Source: Virgisporangium aurantiacum
GTDB taxonomy: Bacteria > Actinomycetota > Actinomycetes > Mycobacteriales > Micromonosporaceae
Assembly: GCF_016863635.1 (NCBI RefSeq)
Contig: NZ_BOPG01000012.1
Location: 736,908 to 800,907 of the forward strand
DNA: 64,000 bases
Direction of reading: 5' to 3'
This document shows, in pieces, positions 49,567-58,816 of this stretch (within the stretch, counting starts at the first letter, position 1; every line of letters begins with the position of its first letter). The notes beneath the pieces are model-generated. The model worked only from the letters and a program-made list of their open reading frames with translations, did no database searches and had not been told where the DNA came from. Position numbers and translations under genes: made by a program.

Positions 49567-52359
49567 TCACCCCACCGCGGAGTACGCGAGGACGCCGCGC
49601 CGGACCTCGCCCATCGCCGACCGGGCGGTCTTGCGCATCTGCGCGTCGCCGGCCTCGGACAGTTGACCGAGCAGGTCGAGCACCTGCCGCGCCCAGCGGA
49701 CGAAGTCACCCGCCGGCATGTCGCCGTCGAGGCCGTGGGCGCTGGTCAGGACCTTGGCCAACGACTCGCCGCGGGCCCAGCGGTACATCGGCCAGACGAA
49801 GCCGAGGTCGGGCTCCTTCGTCAGGGCGAGGCCGCGGTCGCCCTCGTCGGCGCTGAGCTTCGCCCAGATCGAGAGCGTCGCGTCGATCGCGTCGAGCACC
49901 GGGCCGCGCGGGACCTGGGCACGCTCGTCGGTCTCGCGGCGGGACTCGTACAGGACGACCGACACGGCCGCCGCCAGTTCGGCAGGGCCCAGGCCCGTCC
50001 ACACGCCGGACCGCAGGCACTCCGCCACGAGCAGGTCGGCCTCCGTCCAGATGCGCGAGAGCGTCCGGCCGGCGTCGGTGACCGCCTCGTCGGCGCTCAG
50101 GTAGCCGCGGTCGGCGAGCAGTCCGCAGACCTGGTCGAACGTGCGGGCCAGCGACCCGGTGCGGGCGGCCACCTTGTTGCGCAGCCCTTCCGTCTCGCGC
50201 CGGAGGCGCCAGCGGCGCTCGGCCCAGCGGGCGTGCTCCTCGCGCTCGGGGCAGCCGTGGCACGGGTGACCGCGCAGGTCGGCGCGCAGCTCGGCCAGCC
50301 GCGCGTCGTCGGCCGCTCCGCCGCGTCCCGCCGCACCCCGTCCCCGCTCGCGCCGCCGTCCCTTCGCCGGTTCCGCCTTGGCCGGGTCGTAACCACGCCC
50401 GGAGCCGCGCCGGTCGATCGCGCCGGCGGCACCGGCGGCGTTGCGCAGCGACGCCGCCAGGTCGCGGCGCTCCTGCGGTGACCGCGGGTTGAAATGCTTC
50501 GGGACGCGCACCCGCGCCAGCGGTTCCACCGCCGCCGAGAAGTCCGTGGCGGCGATCCGGCCCGCCCACCGGTCCTCGGTGAGCACCATCGGGCGCGGCT
50601 CGCCGAACCCGCCCGTGCCCGGGTCGAGGATCACCACGAGCCCGGCCCGGCGACCGGCCGGCACCCGGATCACGTCGCCGACCCGCAGCCGTTCCAGCGA
50701 CTCGACCGCGGCGGCCCGCTTCTGCGCCGCGCCCTCGCGGGCGAGCGTGCGCTCCCGCTCGGCGATCGCGATGCGCAGGTTGAAGTACTCGTCGAAGTCG
50801 CCGAGGTGGCAGGCCATCGACGCGGCGTACTGGTCCATCGCCTCGGTGTGCTTCTGCACCTGGCGGGCGATGCCGACCACCGACCGGTCGGCCTGGAACT
50901 GCGCGAACGAGCTCTCCAGCAGCTCGCGCGCGGGGGCGGCGCCGACGTTGCCGACCAGGTTGACCGCCATGTTGTACGACGGCCGGAAGCTCGACCGCAG
51001 CGGGTACGTGCGCGTCGACGCGAGCCCGGCGACGTGCTGCGGGTCGACCTCGGGCGCCCACACCACGACGGCGTGCCCCTCGATGTCGATGCCGCGCCGC
51101 CCGGCCCGCCCGGTGAGCTGGGTGTACTCGCCCGGCGTGAGGTCGACGTGCTGCTCGCCGTTGAACTTCACCAGCCGTTCCAGCACCACGCACCGGGCCG
51201 GCATGTTGATGCCGAGCGCCAGCGTCTCGGTGGCGAACACGGCCTTCACCAGGCCACGGACGAACAGGTCCTCGACGACCTCCTTGAACACCGGCAGCAT
51301 CCCGGCGTGGTGGGCGGCGAGACCGCGTTCCAGCCCGTCGAGCCATTCCCAGTAGCCGAGCACGTTGAGGTCCTCGGCCGGGATGTCGCGGATGCGGTCC
51401 TCGACCAGCGCGCGGATCTCGGCCTTCTCGTCGGGACCGTTGAGCCGCAGCCCGGCGGCGACACACTGCTGCACCGCGGCCGCGCACCCGGCCCGGCTGA
51501 AGATGAACAGGATCGCCGGCAGCAGGCCCTCCCGGTCGAGCCGCTCGACGATCTCGTACCGCAGCGGGGTCGCCTTGCGCCGCGACCGGTAGCCGCGCCG
51601 GTCGTCGACCCAGTCGAGGCGGCGCAGCTGCTCGCGCGTGTACCGGAGCAGTTCGGGGTGGACCTCGTGGTGCTCGGCCGCCGCCTGGTCGTGGAACAGG
51701 TCGAACATCCGCCGGCCGACGAGCATGTGCTGCCAGAGCGGCACCGGCCGGTGCTCGCTGACCACCACCTGGGTCTCGCCGCGGACGGTGACCAGCCAGT
51801 CGGCGAACTCCTCGGCGTTGGACACCGTGGCGGACAGCGAGACCAGCGTGACCGACTCCGGCAGGTGGATGATCACCTCTTCCCACACCGCGCCGCGGAA
51901 CCGGTCGGCGAGGTAGTGGACCTCGTCCATCACCACGTAGCTCAGCCCGTCGAGCGCGGTCGATCCCGCGTAGAGCATGTTGCGCAGCACCTCGGTGGTC
52001 ATCACCACCACGGGCGCGTCGCCGTTGATCGCGTTGTCGCCGGTGAGCAGGCCGACCTTGGCCGCGCCGTGCACCTCGACCAGGTCGTGGTACTTCTGGT
52101 TCGACAGCGCCTTGATCGGCGTCGTGTAGAAGCACTTCCGCCCCTGCCGCAGGGCCAGGAACACCGCGAACTCGCCGACGACGGTCTTGCCGGCGCCGGT
52201 GGGCGCGCAGACGAGCACGCCCGAGCCCTTCTCCAGGGCCCGGCAGGCGTCGCGCTGGAAGGGATCGGGCTCGAACGGAAGGCCCGCGGTGAACTCGGTG
52301 TAGGCCGGGTGCTCCGCCCTGGCACGGGCGTCGGCATACCGCTGGGCCGGGGTGGTCAT
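49567..52359 (-). CDS. helY: DEAD/DEAH RNA helicase of the Ski2/Mtr4 type
   Basis: 930 residues. Helicase motifs are in order: CAPTGAGKTVVGE (I, near 55), TPIKALSNQKY (Ia), VVMDEVHYLAD (II, DEVH), LSATVSN (III), the Sec-like LALGINMPARCVV region and LTGRAGRRGID (VI). A C-terminal DSHCT-type domain ends the protein. HelY is a conserved actinobacterial RNA helicase linked by position to tat and paf genes. TAGCCT ends 6 bases before the ATG, so the mRNA is leaderless. A THUMP methyltransferase is divergent. In mycobacteria tatC and dagK-type genes lie immediately next to helY, but here about 6 kb of other genes intervene. Confidence 0.95.
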   Translation of the reverse strand: MTTPAQRYADARARAEHPAYTEFTAGLPFEPDPFQRDACRALEKGSGVLVCAPTGAGKTVVGEFAVFLALRQGRKCFYTTPIKALSNQKYHDLVEVHGAAKVGLLTGDNAINGDAPVVVMTTEVLRNMLYAGSTALDGLSYVVMDEVHYLADRFRGAVWEEVIIHLPESVTLVSLSATVSNAEEFADWLVTVRGETQVVVSEHRPVPLWQHMLVGRRMFDLFHDQAAAEHHEVHPELLRYTREQLRRLDWVDDRRGYRSRRKATPLRYEIVERLDREGLLPAILFIFSRAGCAAAVQQCVAAGLRLNGPDEKAEIRALVEDRIRDIPAEDLNVLGYWEWLDGLERGLAAHHAGMLPVFKEVVEDLFVRGLVKAVFATETLALGINMPARCVVLERLVKFNGEQHVDLTPGEYTQLTGRAGRRGIDIEGHAVVVWAPEVDPQHVAGLASTRTYPLRSSFRPSYNMAVNLVGNVGAAPARELLESSFAQFQADRSVVGIARQVQKHTEAMDQYAASMACHLGDFDEYFNLRIAIAERERTLAREGAAQKRAAAVESLERLRVGDVIRVPAGRRAGLVVILDPGTGGFGEPRPMVLTEDRWAGRIAATDFSAAVEPLARVRVPKHFNPRSPQERRDLAASLRNAAGAAGAIDRRGSGRGYDPAKAEPAKGRRRERGRGAAGRGGAADDARLAELRADLRGHPCHGCPEREEHARWAERRWRLRRETEGLRNKVAARTGSLARTFDQVCGLLADRGYLSADEAVTDAGRTLSRIWTEADLLVAECLRSGVWTGLGPAELAAAVSVVLYESRRETDERAQVPRGPVLDAIDATLSIWAKLSADEGDRGLALTKEPDLGFVWPMYRWARGESLAKVLTSAHGLDGDMPAGDFVRWARQVLDLLGQLSEAGDAQMRKTARSAMGEVRRGVLAYSAVG

Positions 52360-52365
52360 GCCCCA

Positions 52366-52405
52366 AGGCTACGGAAGCGATCGACGCAACGCCTGCGGGT
52401 ATCCT
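52366..52405. promoter_or_regulatory. Back-to-back leaderless promoters for helY and the THUMP methyltransferase
   Basis: TAGCCT on the minus strand (52366-52371) is 6 bases from the helY ATG. TATCCT on the plus strand (52400-52405) is 6 bases from the GTG of the methyltransferase. Neither gene has a ribosome binding site. No good -35 is seen for either. Confidence 0.6.
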
Positions 52406-52411
52406 CGCGGG

Positions 52412-53419
52412 GTGCGCCGGCGGTTCGAGGTTACGTTCCTGCCCGGCCTCGGCGCCGAGGTCACGGCCGAGGTCGCGGAGCTGTCGAAGAACGCGGCCGC
52501 GCGGCCCGTTTCGGGCCGCGACGACGCCCTCGAGGTGACGCTGGAGAGCGCGGCCCGGCTGCTGTCGATGCGCACGGCGGTGGCGGTGTCCGAGGTGCTG
52601 GCGTTTACCGTCCCCCGGCCCCGGTCCCTGCTCAGCGGCGAGTACCTGCCGCTGATCGCGGCCGCCGTGCGGCGGGTGAACGGGGCGCGCTCGTTCCGCA
52701 TCGAGGCCGCCGGCTCCGACTCGGCGGTCTTCGCGAGGCTGGCGTCCGCCCTCTCCGACGCCACCGGCCTCGTCGCCGACCAGGCCGACGGTGACGCCGT
52801 CCTCCGGTTCCGCCGCTCCCCCGACGGGTGGGACGTGCTCGTCCGGCTGACCGGCCGCCCGCTGTCGCACCGGCCGTGGCGGGTCCGCAACGTGCCGGGC
52901 GCGGTGAACGCCACGATCGCGGCGGCGGTCGCCCGCCAGGTCGGCGTCCGCCGCGCCGACCGCGTGGTCAACCTGATGTGCGGATCCGGGACGCTGCTGA
53001 TCGAGCGCCTGCTCGCCGGCCCCGCCCGGCGCGCCGTCGGCGTCGACCACGATCCCGACATGCTCGCCGCGTGCGCGGAGAACCTCGCCGCCGCCGGCGT
53101 ACACGCCGACCTGGTCAAGGCCGACGTCACCGCCACCGACTGGCAGGACGCCGGCCCGTTCGACGTCCTCCTCGCCGATCCCCCGTGGGGCACGCTCGTC
53201 GGCGACCATGCCGGCAACGAGGACCTGCACCTCGACCTGCTGCGGCGCGCCGCCGAGGCGGCCGCACCCCGGGCCCGGCTGGCGGTGCTCACCCACGAGA
53301 TCAAGCGGATGGAGCGCTGCCTGCGCCGCACCGAGAACCTGTGGCAGGTGGCAACCGTGACCCGCGTGTTCCAGAAGGGCCACCACCCCCGCGTCTACGT
53401 GCTGAACCGCGTTTCATGA
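52412..53419 (+). CDS. THUMP/RlmL-Trm14-like RNA methyltransferase
   Basis: 335 residues from GTG 52412. The N-terminal region (about 1-150, FEVTFLPGLGAEVTAEV) is a THUMP-like RNA-binding domain. The SAM domain has NLMCGSGTLLIERLLAG (motif I) and LLADPPWGTL, the DPPW form of the amino-methyltransferase motif IV. It probably methylates a guanine or adenine base in tRNA or rRNA. It is leaderless and coupled to the HAD gene by an ATGA overlap. Confidence 0.85.
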   Translation: MRRRFEVTFLPGLGAEVTAEVAELSKNAAARPVSGRDDALEVTLESAARLLSMRTAVAVSEVLAFTVPRPRSLLSGEYLPLIAAAVRRVNGARSFRIEAAGSDSAVFARLASALSDATGLVADQADGDAVLRFRRSPDGWDVLVRLTGRPLSHRPWRVRNVPGAVNATIAAAVARQVGVRRADRVVNLMCGSGTLLIERLLAGPARRAVGVDHDPDMLAACAENLAAAGVHADLVKADVTATDWQDAGPFDVLLADPPWGTLVGDHAGNEDLHLDLLRRAAEAAAPRARLAVLTHEIKRMERCLRRTENLWQVATVTRVFQKGHHPRVYVLNRVS

Positions 53420-54114
53420 CGGCCGCGCTCGTCGACTTCCAGGGGACGATCGCCCAGGTGGAGGAGCCGCTCCGGCGGGTGATCGGTGCGGCGGCCGCGT
53501 GCGGCGTCGACCTCGCCGGCGACACGGCGACGAGGCTCGCGTCGGCGCTGGTCGAGGCCGGGCTGGCGGGCGGGCCGCTGCCGACCCGGGTACCACCGGG
53601 GATCCTGACCGCGTGGGAGCGCCGGGACCTGACCGCCGCCGACCACCGCGCCGCCTACACGGGCCTGGCCGCCGGGGTCGAGTCCGGCATCGACGGGTTG
53701 CCGACCGCCCTGTACGACCGCCTGCTGACCGCCGACGGCTGGCAGGCCTACGCCGACACCCTGCCGGTGCTGGCGGCCCTGCGGTCGGCCGGCGTGCCGA
53801 TCGTGGTGGTCAGCAACATCGGTTTCGACGTCCGCCCGGTGACCCGTGCCCTCGGCATCGACGCCCTCGTCGACGCGTACGCCCTGTCGTACGAGATCGG
53901 CCACTGCAAGCCCGCGCCGGAGATCTTCCGGGCCGCGTGCGCGCTGGTCGGCGCCGACCCCCGGGACGCCGTGATGGTCGGCGACACCCCGGCCGACGCG
54001 GCTGCGGTGACGGTCGGCTGCCGCTGCCTGATCCTGCCGGCCAGCCCGCCGGGGGCCGAACACGGCCTGCGCGCCGTCCTCCCGATGCTCGGTGTCGAGG
54101 CTCAGCGGAGGTAG
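53416..54114 (+). CDS. HAD superfamily hydrolase with altered motif I
   Basis: 232 residues. HAD motifs are visible: motif I ALVDFQGTIAQ, motif II VVVSNIGFD, motif III in GHCKPAPEIF and motif IV MVGDTPADA. In motif I the usual second Asp (DxD) is Gln, so the acid that helps phosphoryl transfer is missing; the nucleophile Asp is kept. The cap domain is helical (about 20-100). It overlaps the methyltransferase by four bases and the convergent TetR gene by 13 bases. Its substrate is unknown, and a dehalogenase-like reaction is possible. Confidence 0.82.
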   Translation: MTAALVDFQGTIAQVEEPLRRVIGAAAACGVDLAGDTATRLASALVEAGLAGGPLPTRVPPGILTAWERRDLTAADHRAAYTGLAAGVESGIDGLPTALYDRLLTADGWQAYADTLPVLAALRSAGVPIVVVSNIGFDVRPVTRALGIDALVDAYALSYEIGHCKPAPEIFRAACALVGADPRDAVMVGDTPADAAAVTVGCRCLILPASPPGAEHGLRAVLPMLGVEAQRR

Positions 54115-54668
54115 CGCTCGATCGCGTGCCGGATCTGGTCGGGCGTCATCGGGTCGGTGGACAGGGCGCTGTGCAGCACCAGCCCCTCGATGAGGGCGTC
54201 GAGTTCGCGGGCCGTCGTCGGGTCGAAGTGCTGCTCCAGCGCCCGGCGGCTGCGGGCCATCCACGCCTGCGTCACCGCCTTCAGCGCCGGGTTGCGGGCC
54301 GCCGCCACGTACAGCTCCACGCTCAGCACCAGGTCGCGGCCGGCGGACGCGCCGAGCAGGTCCTCGGCGACCAGCGTGACCACGGCGTCGATCGCCGCCC
54401 GGCGGTCTGGCGCGGCACCCATCCGCTGGTCGAAGACCCGGGCGACCGAGTCGGCGTGCCGGGTGAACGCCTCGGCCAGCACCTCGTCGAGCGATGCGAA
54501 GTGGTAGGTCATCGACCCCAGCGGGACGTCGGCGACGCGGGCGATCTCGCGGTGCGTCGTGCCGGCGACGCCGCGTTCGGCGATCACCGCGATCGCGGCG
54601 TCGATGAGCCGGTCGCGCCGGCCGGGGTCGTGCCGGCGCGGTCGCCGGACCGTCGCGGAAGCACCCAT
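54102..54668 (-). CDS. TetR family transcriptional regulator (controls MFS transporter)
   Basis: 188 residues. The DNA-binding domain (LIDAAIAVIAERGVAGTTHREIARVADVPLGSMTYHFASLDEVL) is a standard TetR helix-turn-helix. The C-terminal domain is of the TetR_C_33-like helical type. Its start codon lies within a GTAC-N4-GTAC operator, and a TACGCT -10 element 7 bases upstream gives a leaderless mRNA, so it must repress itself. It is divergent from the MFS transporter. An identical operator in front of the methyltransferase at 23.7 kb marks a second likely target. Confidence 0.93.
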   Translation of the reverse strand: MGASATVRRPRRHDPGRRDRLIDAAIAVIAERGVAGTTHREIARVADVPLGSMTYHFASLDEVLAEAFTRHADSVARVFDQRMGAAPDRRAAIDAVVTLVAEDLLGASAGRDLVLSVELYVAAARNPALKAVTQAWMARSRRALEQHFDPTTARELDALIEGLVLHSALSTDPMTPDQIRHAIERYLR

Positions 54669-54744
54669 GCGTACGAGCGTACATAGTGAGGGGCGTTACA
54701 CCGAACGATATGTACCCGTGTACACACGATGTGTACCGTCGTAC
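54667..54744. promoter_or_regulatory. Three GTAC-N4-GTAC operators between tetR and MFS genes
   Basis: GTACGAGCGTAC (54671-54682), GTACCCGTGTAC (54712-54723) and GTACCGTCGTAC (54733-54744) are dyads of the same kind. The first overlaps the tetR -10 element and start; the third overlaps the putative TACCGT -10 of the MFS gene. Both genes are thus repressed from one 80-bp region. Confidence 0.7.
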
Positions 54745-54746
54745 AT

Positions 54747-55958
54747 ATGACCGCAGCACCACCGTCCCCGAGTGCCGTTCGCGCCGCGACCGCCGCGACG
54801 TACGCGGCCTTCATCGGCTCGGGCTTCGCGTTCGCCAGTTGGGCGTCGCGGATCCCGCAGGTCCGCGACCGCCTCGACCTCGACTCGGCCGCGCTGGGGC
54901 TGGTGCTGCTCGCGATCGCCGCCGGGTCGCTGCTCGCGCTCCCGCTGTCCGGCCCGGTGGTCAGCCGGATCGGTTCGGCCCGCACGGTGACGGCGATGGC
55001 CGCGCTCCTCGGGGTCGGCCTGACCACCGCGGCGCTCGGGTCGCTGGCCGGCGTGGTTCCGGTGGTGATCGGGCTGTTCCTGCTCGGCTTCGCCAACGGC
55101 GCGTGGGACGTCGCCATGAACGTGCAGGGCACGGTGGTGGAGCGGCACCTCAAGCGGTCGATCATGTCGCGGTTCCACGCCGGCTTCAGCCTCGGCACCG
55201 TGGCCGGCGCGCTGCTCGGCGCGGGTGCGATCGCCCTGGACGTCCCGGTCGCCGCGCACCTGGTGGTCGTCGCGGTCGTCGTGGTGGTCGCGGTGGTCTG
55301 GTACACCCGCCGCTTCATCGCCGACACCGACGCGCCCGGCGACGAGTCCCCGGTGGACGCGCCGAGGAGCAGCGCCCTGAGCGCCTGGCGCGAGCCCCGC
55401 ACGCTGCTGATCGGCGTCTTCGTGCTGGCTTTCGCGTTCGCCGAGGGCGTCGGCAACGACTGGATCAGCGTCGCCGCGATCGACGGCCACGGCGTCTCCG
55501 CCGCGCTCGGCACGCTGGCGTTCGCCGCGTTCCTCACCGCGATGACCGTCGGCCGCTGGTTCGGCCCCGGGCTGCTCGACCGCTACGGCCGGGTGCCGGT
55601 GGTGCGGGCCCTGGCGGCGATCGGCATCGTCGGGGTGGCGATGTTCGTCTTCGCGCCGTCGCCGATCGTCGCGTTCGCCGGCACCCTGCTCTGGGGCCTG
55701 GGCTCGTCGCTGGGGTTCCCGGTCGGGATGAGCGCCGGCGGCGACGACCCGCGCCGGGCGGCCGGCCGGGTGAGCGTCATCGCGTCGATCGGGTACTGCG
55801 CGTTCCTGGCCGGCCCGCCCGCCATCGGCTTCCTGGGGCACGAGATCACGGTGCTGCGCGCGCTGACCGCCGTCGCGGTGCTGCTGGGCGTCGCGGCGGC
55901 GATCGCCACCACCGTCCGTCCGCTGGCACCGACGGAGCACGACGCGCTCGTCAGCTAG
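54747..55958 (+). CDS. MFS transporter
   Basis: 403 residues from ATG 54747; an ATG at 54729 is in frame but lies in the operator. Twelve hydrophobic segments are visible, in two six-helix halves joined by a hydrophilic loop near residues 190-215 (DTDAPGDESPVDAPRSS). The sequence is close to the FucP/YbjJ-like subgroup (FASWASRIPQVRDRLDL). It probably exports or imports a small solute. Control by the adjacent TetR suggests an efflux role. No ribosome binding site is seen, so it is probably leaderless. Confidence 0.9.
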   Translation: MTAAPPSPSAVRAATAATYAAFIGSGFAFASWASRIPQVRDRLDLDSAALGLVLLAIAAGSLLALPLSGPVVSRIGSARTVTAMAALLGVGLTTAALGSLAGVVPVVIGLFLLGFANGAWDVAMNVQGTVVERHLKRSIMSRFHAGFSLGTVAGALLGAGAIALDVPVAAHLVVVAVVVVVAVVWYTRRFIADTDAPGDESPVDAPRSSALSAWREPRTLLIGVFVLAFAFAEGVGNDWISVAAIDGHGVSAALGTLAFAAFLTAMTVGRWFGPGLLDRYGRVPVVRALAAIGIVGVAMFVFAPSPIVAFAGTLLWGLGSSLGFPVGMSAGGDDPRRAAGRVSVIASIGYCAFLAGPPAIGFLGHEITVLRALTAVAVLLGVAAAIATTVRPLAPTEHDALVS

Positions 55959-55989
55959 AACCGCCGTTGGCCGCGGGCACCTCGGCGTC

Positions 55990-56057
55990 GATCTTGCAAT
56001 TGTGCTCGCCCTTTCGCCGGAATTCGCCCGTTTTTCGGCGAGCACAACTGCAAGATC
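55990..56057. repeat. Large hairpin element with 21-bp inverted arms
   Basis: The left arm (55990-56010) and the right arm (56037-56057) are inverted copies with a single mismatch, and the core sequence is CTTGCARTTGTGCTCGCC. The 26-base loop contains a TTTTT run and GAATTC. The element lies 31 bp after the MFS stop and is not coding. It could end MFS transcription, but its size and symmetry resemble a mobile palindromic (REP/MITE-like) unit. The rest of 55959-56140 shows no other signal. Confidence 0.75.
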
Positions 56058-56144
56058 AGCGTCGTTGGGGCGGCCCCGCACTGGCGGACTGAAAGTGAGA
56101 AACCGCCTCAAGTTCGGGCGATGCGGGCACAATGGGCGACAGGC

Positions 56145-56177
56145 GGCCCCCAGGCCGCGAGGTGCTGAGAGGGGGCC
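56145..56177 (+). promoter_or_regulatory. Hairpin over the ribosome binding site of the chemoreceptor gene
   Basis: GGCCCCC (56145-56151) can pair with GGGGGCC (56171-56177), which includes the purine-rich ribosome binding site just before the ATG at 56181. The loop is 19 bases. Such a structure could hold back translation. Confidence 0.45.
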
Positions 56178-56180
56178 GGA

Positions 56181-57812
56181 ATGGTCGGCGCACCGGTGAA
56201 CGGCGGTTCCGCGCGGCGAATGACCGGATGGTTCGCCGACCTGAAGGTCGGCGCCAAGATCGCGACGGCGCTCGGCGTGGCGATGGTCGCGTGCGGCGCG
56301 GTGGCGCTCTTCGGTGGGCTGGGGCTGCGTGACGTCGACGCCCGCTCCACCGAGATCTACGAGGAGAACCTCAAGCCGATCCAGCAACTGGCCGACGCCC
56401 AGGACGCGTTCGAGGACGGACTCCTCACTCTGACGCTGATGAACATCGCGACGACGCCGTCGGCGACCGCGCAGCACAAACAGGATCTGTCGAAGGTCGG
56501 CGGCATCGTCGACACGCTGTTGCAGGAGTACCAGGACCTCGGATTGACCGCCGAGCAGCAGAAGCTGATGAACGACCTGCGCACCGCGCTCACCTCGTAC
56601 CGGAAGGTCCGCACCGAACTGTTGATCCCCGCGGCGGAAGCCAGCAACGACGTGGCGTTCGAGTCCGCTTTCGATTCCCAGGCCGCGCCGCTGATCGAAC
56701 AGATCAAGAACGCCTTCGACGCGCTCGCGGCGTTCGAGGCGGCCAGCGCCGCCAAAGCGTCCGCCGAGGGCACCGCGACCTACAAGGGCAGCCTCACCCT
56801 CATGATCATCGTGTTCCTGGTCGGGGTGATCGCCGCCAGCCTGCTCGGGTACGTCACGATCCGCAAGATCACCAAGCCGCTGGCGGAGGTCGCCGACAAC
56901 CTCGGCAAGATGGCCGAGGGCGACCTGCGCGGCTCGGTCCCGGTGCACTCGCGCGACGAGGTCGGCATCATGGGCGCGGCCCTCAACCGCGCCTCCGGCA
57001 GCATGCGCACCACGGTCTCCGCCCTCGGCGACGCGGCACAGTCGCTGTCCGCCGCCGCCGAGCAGCTCTCGGCCACCAGCGCGCAGATCGCCGGCAACGC
57101 CGACACCGCGAGCCGGCAGGCCGGCGTCGTCGCGACGGCCGCCGACGAGGTCAACCGCAACGTGCAGGTGATCTCGGCCGGGTCGGAGGAGATGGGCGCG
57201 GCCATCCGGGAGATCTCCAACAACGCCGCACAGGCCGCCCGGGTCGCCGCGCAGGCGGTGCACGCGGCCGAGAGCACCAACCAGACCGTCAGCGAGCTCG
57301 GCACCTCGTCGGCCGAGATCGGCAACGTGATCAAGCTGATCACCTCGATCGCCGAGCAGACCAACCTGCTGGCGCTCAACGCCACCATCGAGGCCGCCCG
57401 CGCCGGTGCCGCCGGCAAGGGCTTCGCCGTGGTCGCGAGCGAGGTCAAGGAACTGGCACAGGAGACGGCGCGGGCCACCGAGGACATCAGCACCCGCGTC
57501 AACGCCATCCAGGCCGACACCCAGACCGCGATCGGCGCGATCGGCGAGATCAGCAACGTGATCAACGAGATCAGCGACTACCAGACGACCATCGCGAGCG
57601 CGGTCGAGGAGCAGACGGCCACCACCAACGAGATGAACCGGAACGTCAGCGCGGCCGCGCTCGGGGTCGGCGAGATCACCGGCGGCATCGACGCCCTGGC
57701 GACCGCGGCCCACCACACCACCGAGAGCGTCGGCGAGGCCGAACGGTCCAGCACCGACCTGGCGCGCATGGCCAGCGACCTGCAGACGCTCGTCGGCACG
57801 TTCCGGGTCTGA
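56181..57812 (+). CDS. Methyl-accepting chemotaxis protein
   Basis: 543 residues. A first membrane helix (about 33-54) precedes a four-helix-bundle sensor domain (about 55-195, [19 protein letters not shown]). A second membrane helix ([20 protein letters not shown], about 206-225) leads into a HAMP domain. The cytoplasmic signalling domain has the hairpin tip [15 protein letters not shown]. It should form a receptor for CheA/CheW, none of which are in this window. Its presence implies flagellated cells, as in zoospore-forming actinomycetes. It ends 5 bp from the convergent dagK. Confidence 0.95.
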   Translation: MVGAPVNGGSARRMTGWFADLKVGAKIATALGVAMVACGAVALFGGLGLRDVDARSTEIYEENLKPIQQLADAQDAFEDGLLTLTLMNIATTPSATAQHKQDLSKVGGIVDTLLQEYQDLGLTAEQQKLMNDLRTALTSYRKVRTELLIPAAEASNDVAFESAFDSQAAPLIEQIKNAFDALAAFEAASAAKASAEGTATYKGSLTLMIIVFLVGVIAASLLGYVTIRKITKPLAEVADNLGKMAEGDLRGSVPVHSRDEVGIMGAALNRASGSMRTTVSALGDAAQSLSAAAEQLSATSAQIAGNADTASRQAGVVATAADEVNRNVQVISAGSEEMGAAIREISNNAAQAARVAAQAVHAAESTNQTVSELGTSSAEIGNVIKLITSIAEQTNLLALNATIEAARAGAAGKGFAVVASEVKELAQETARATEDISTRVNAIQADTQTAIGAIGEISNVINEISDYQTTIASAVEEQTATTNEMNRNVSAAALGVGEITGGIDALATAAHHTTESVGEAERSSTDLARMASDLQTLVGTFRV

Positions 57813-57817
57813 CGCGA

Positions 57818-58756
57818 TCAGCCGACCAGCGTCAGCGCACCCGGCACCGCCGTCACCGTCACCGGCAACGGCAGGGCCCGCTCGCCGTCGGCGTAGGTGG
57901 TGATGCCGTCGGCGGCCAGCTCCACCGTGCGCGCCCGGTGCTGCACCACCAGCGGGTGGTCGACGTGCGTGCCGGAGTAGAGGCGCGGCTTGAGCCGGGT
58001 CAGCGTGAACCGGGACATCGGCCGGCCGATCACCACGTCGAGCAGCCCGTCGGTGGGGTCGGCGTCCGGGCAGACCCGCAGGCCACCGCCGTAGCTGCCG
58101 GTGTTGCCGATCGCGACGATGACCGCCGGCTCGGCGCTGGTGACGCCGTCGAGGGTCAGCGTGTAGGTGCGGGCGCGCAGCCGGGCCAGCTCCGCCATGA
58201 TCGCGACGTCGTAGCGGCGCGGGCCGCGCGGCCACCGCATCCGGTTGGCCCGCTCGTTGACGATCGCGTCGAACCCGGCGCCGAGCACCGCCCCGAACCA
58301 GGTCGGGTCCGGCGAGTCGGGCCCGGTCATGCGGGCCAGGTCGAACGTCCGGCCCTGGCCGGCGGCGAGGCCGCGGGCGATCGCGGCGGCCGCGGCGAGC
58401 GGATCGGCCGGAATGCCCACCTCGGTGGCGAAGTCGTTGCCGGTGCCCGCGGGCACCACGCCGAGCGGGGTCGCGGTGCCGGCGACCGCTTGCAGGGCCA
58501 GGTGCATCGTGCCGTCACCGCCGACCGCGACCAGGGCCGCGACGCCGTCGCGCACGGCCTCGCGGGCGGCGGTCAGGGCCGCGGCACGATCAGGGGCATC
58601 GAGGACGCGCACCGCGTGGCCCGCCGCGCGAAGGCGCGTCAGGACCTCGGCGAGGGCACCGGCGTGCCGCCCCCGCCCGGCCGACGGATTCGCCAGCACC
58701 ACGACCGACTGTTCCAGGGTGACCGCGAGCGGCGTCACCGCTTCGGGAGTAGTCAC
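57818..58756 (-). CDS. dagK: Diacylglycerol kinase family lipid kinase
   Basis: 312 residues from GTG 58756. The N-terminal VVLANPSAGRGRHA and the active-site GGDGTMHLAL (about 80-90) are diagnostic of the DAGK catalytic domain. GTGNDFATEVGI is also conserved. It phosphorylates a lipid such as diacylglycerol or a related long-chain base at the membrane. TACGCT ends 6 bases before the GTG, pointing to a leaderless mRNA. It lies 60 bp downstream of tatC, as in other actinobacteria. Confidence 0.92.
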   Translation of the reverse strand: MTTPEAVTPLAVTLEQSVVVLANPSAGRGRHAGALAEVLTRLRAAGHAVRVLDAPDRAAALTAAREAVRDGVAALVAVGGDGTMHLALQAVAGTATPLGVVPAGTGNDFATEVGIPADPLAAAAAIARGLAAGQGRTFDLARMTGPDSPDPTWFGAVLGAGFDAIVNERANRMRWPRGPRRYDVAIMAELARLRARTYTLTLDGVTSAEPAVIVAIGNTGSYGGGLRVCPDADPTDGLLDVVIGRPMSRFTLTRLKPRLYSGTHVDHPLVVQHRARTVELAADGITTYADGERALPLPVTVTAVPGALTLVG

Positions 58757-58816
58757 GGCCGCAGCGTAGCGCCGTCGGGCCGCGGGGATGATCCCCCGAC
58801 CCGGCGGCGAACGATG

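Noticed and set aside
49706..53386. 1226-codon minus-strand open frame
   Set aside because: It shadows helY and the THUMP methyltransferase in another frame and has no recognisable domain.
54696..58235. 1179-codon minus-strand open frame across MFS and chemoreceptor genes
   Set aside because: Low-complexity His/Asp/Arg-rich translation, opposite two clear genes; an antisense shadow.
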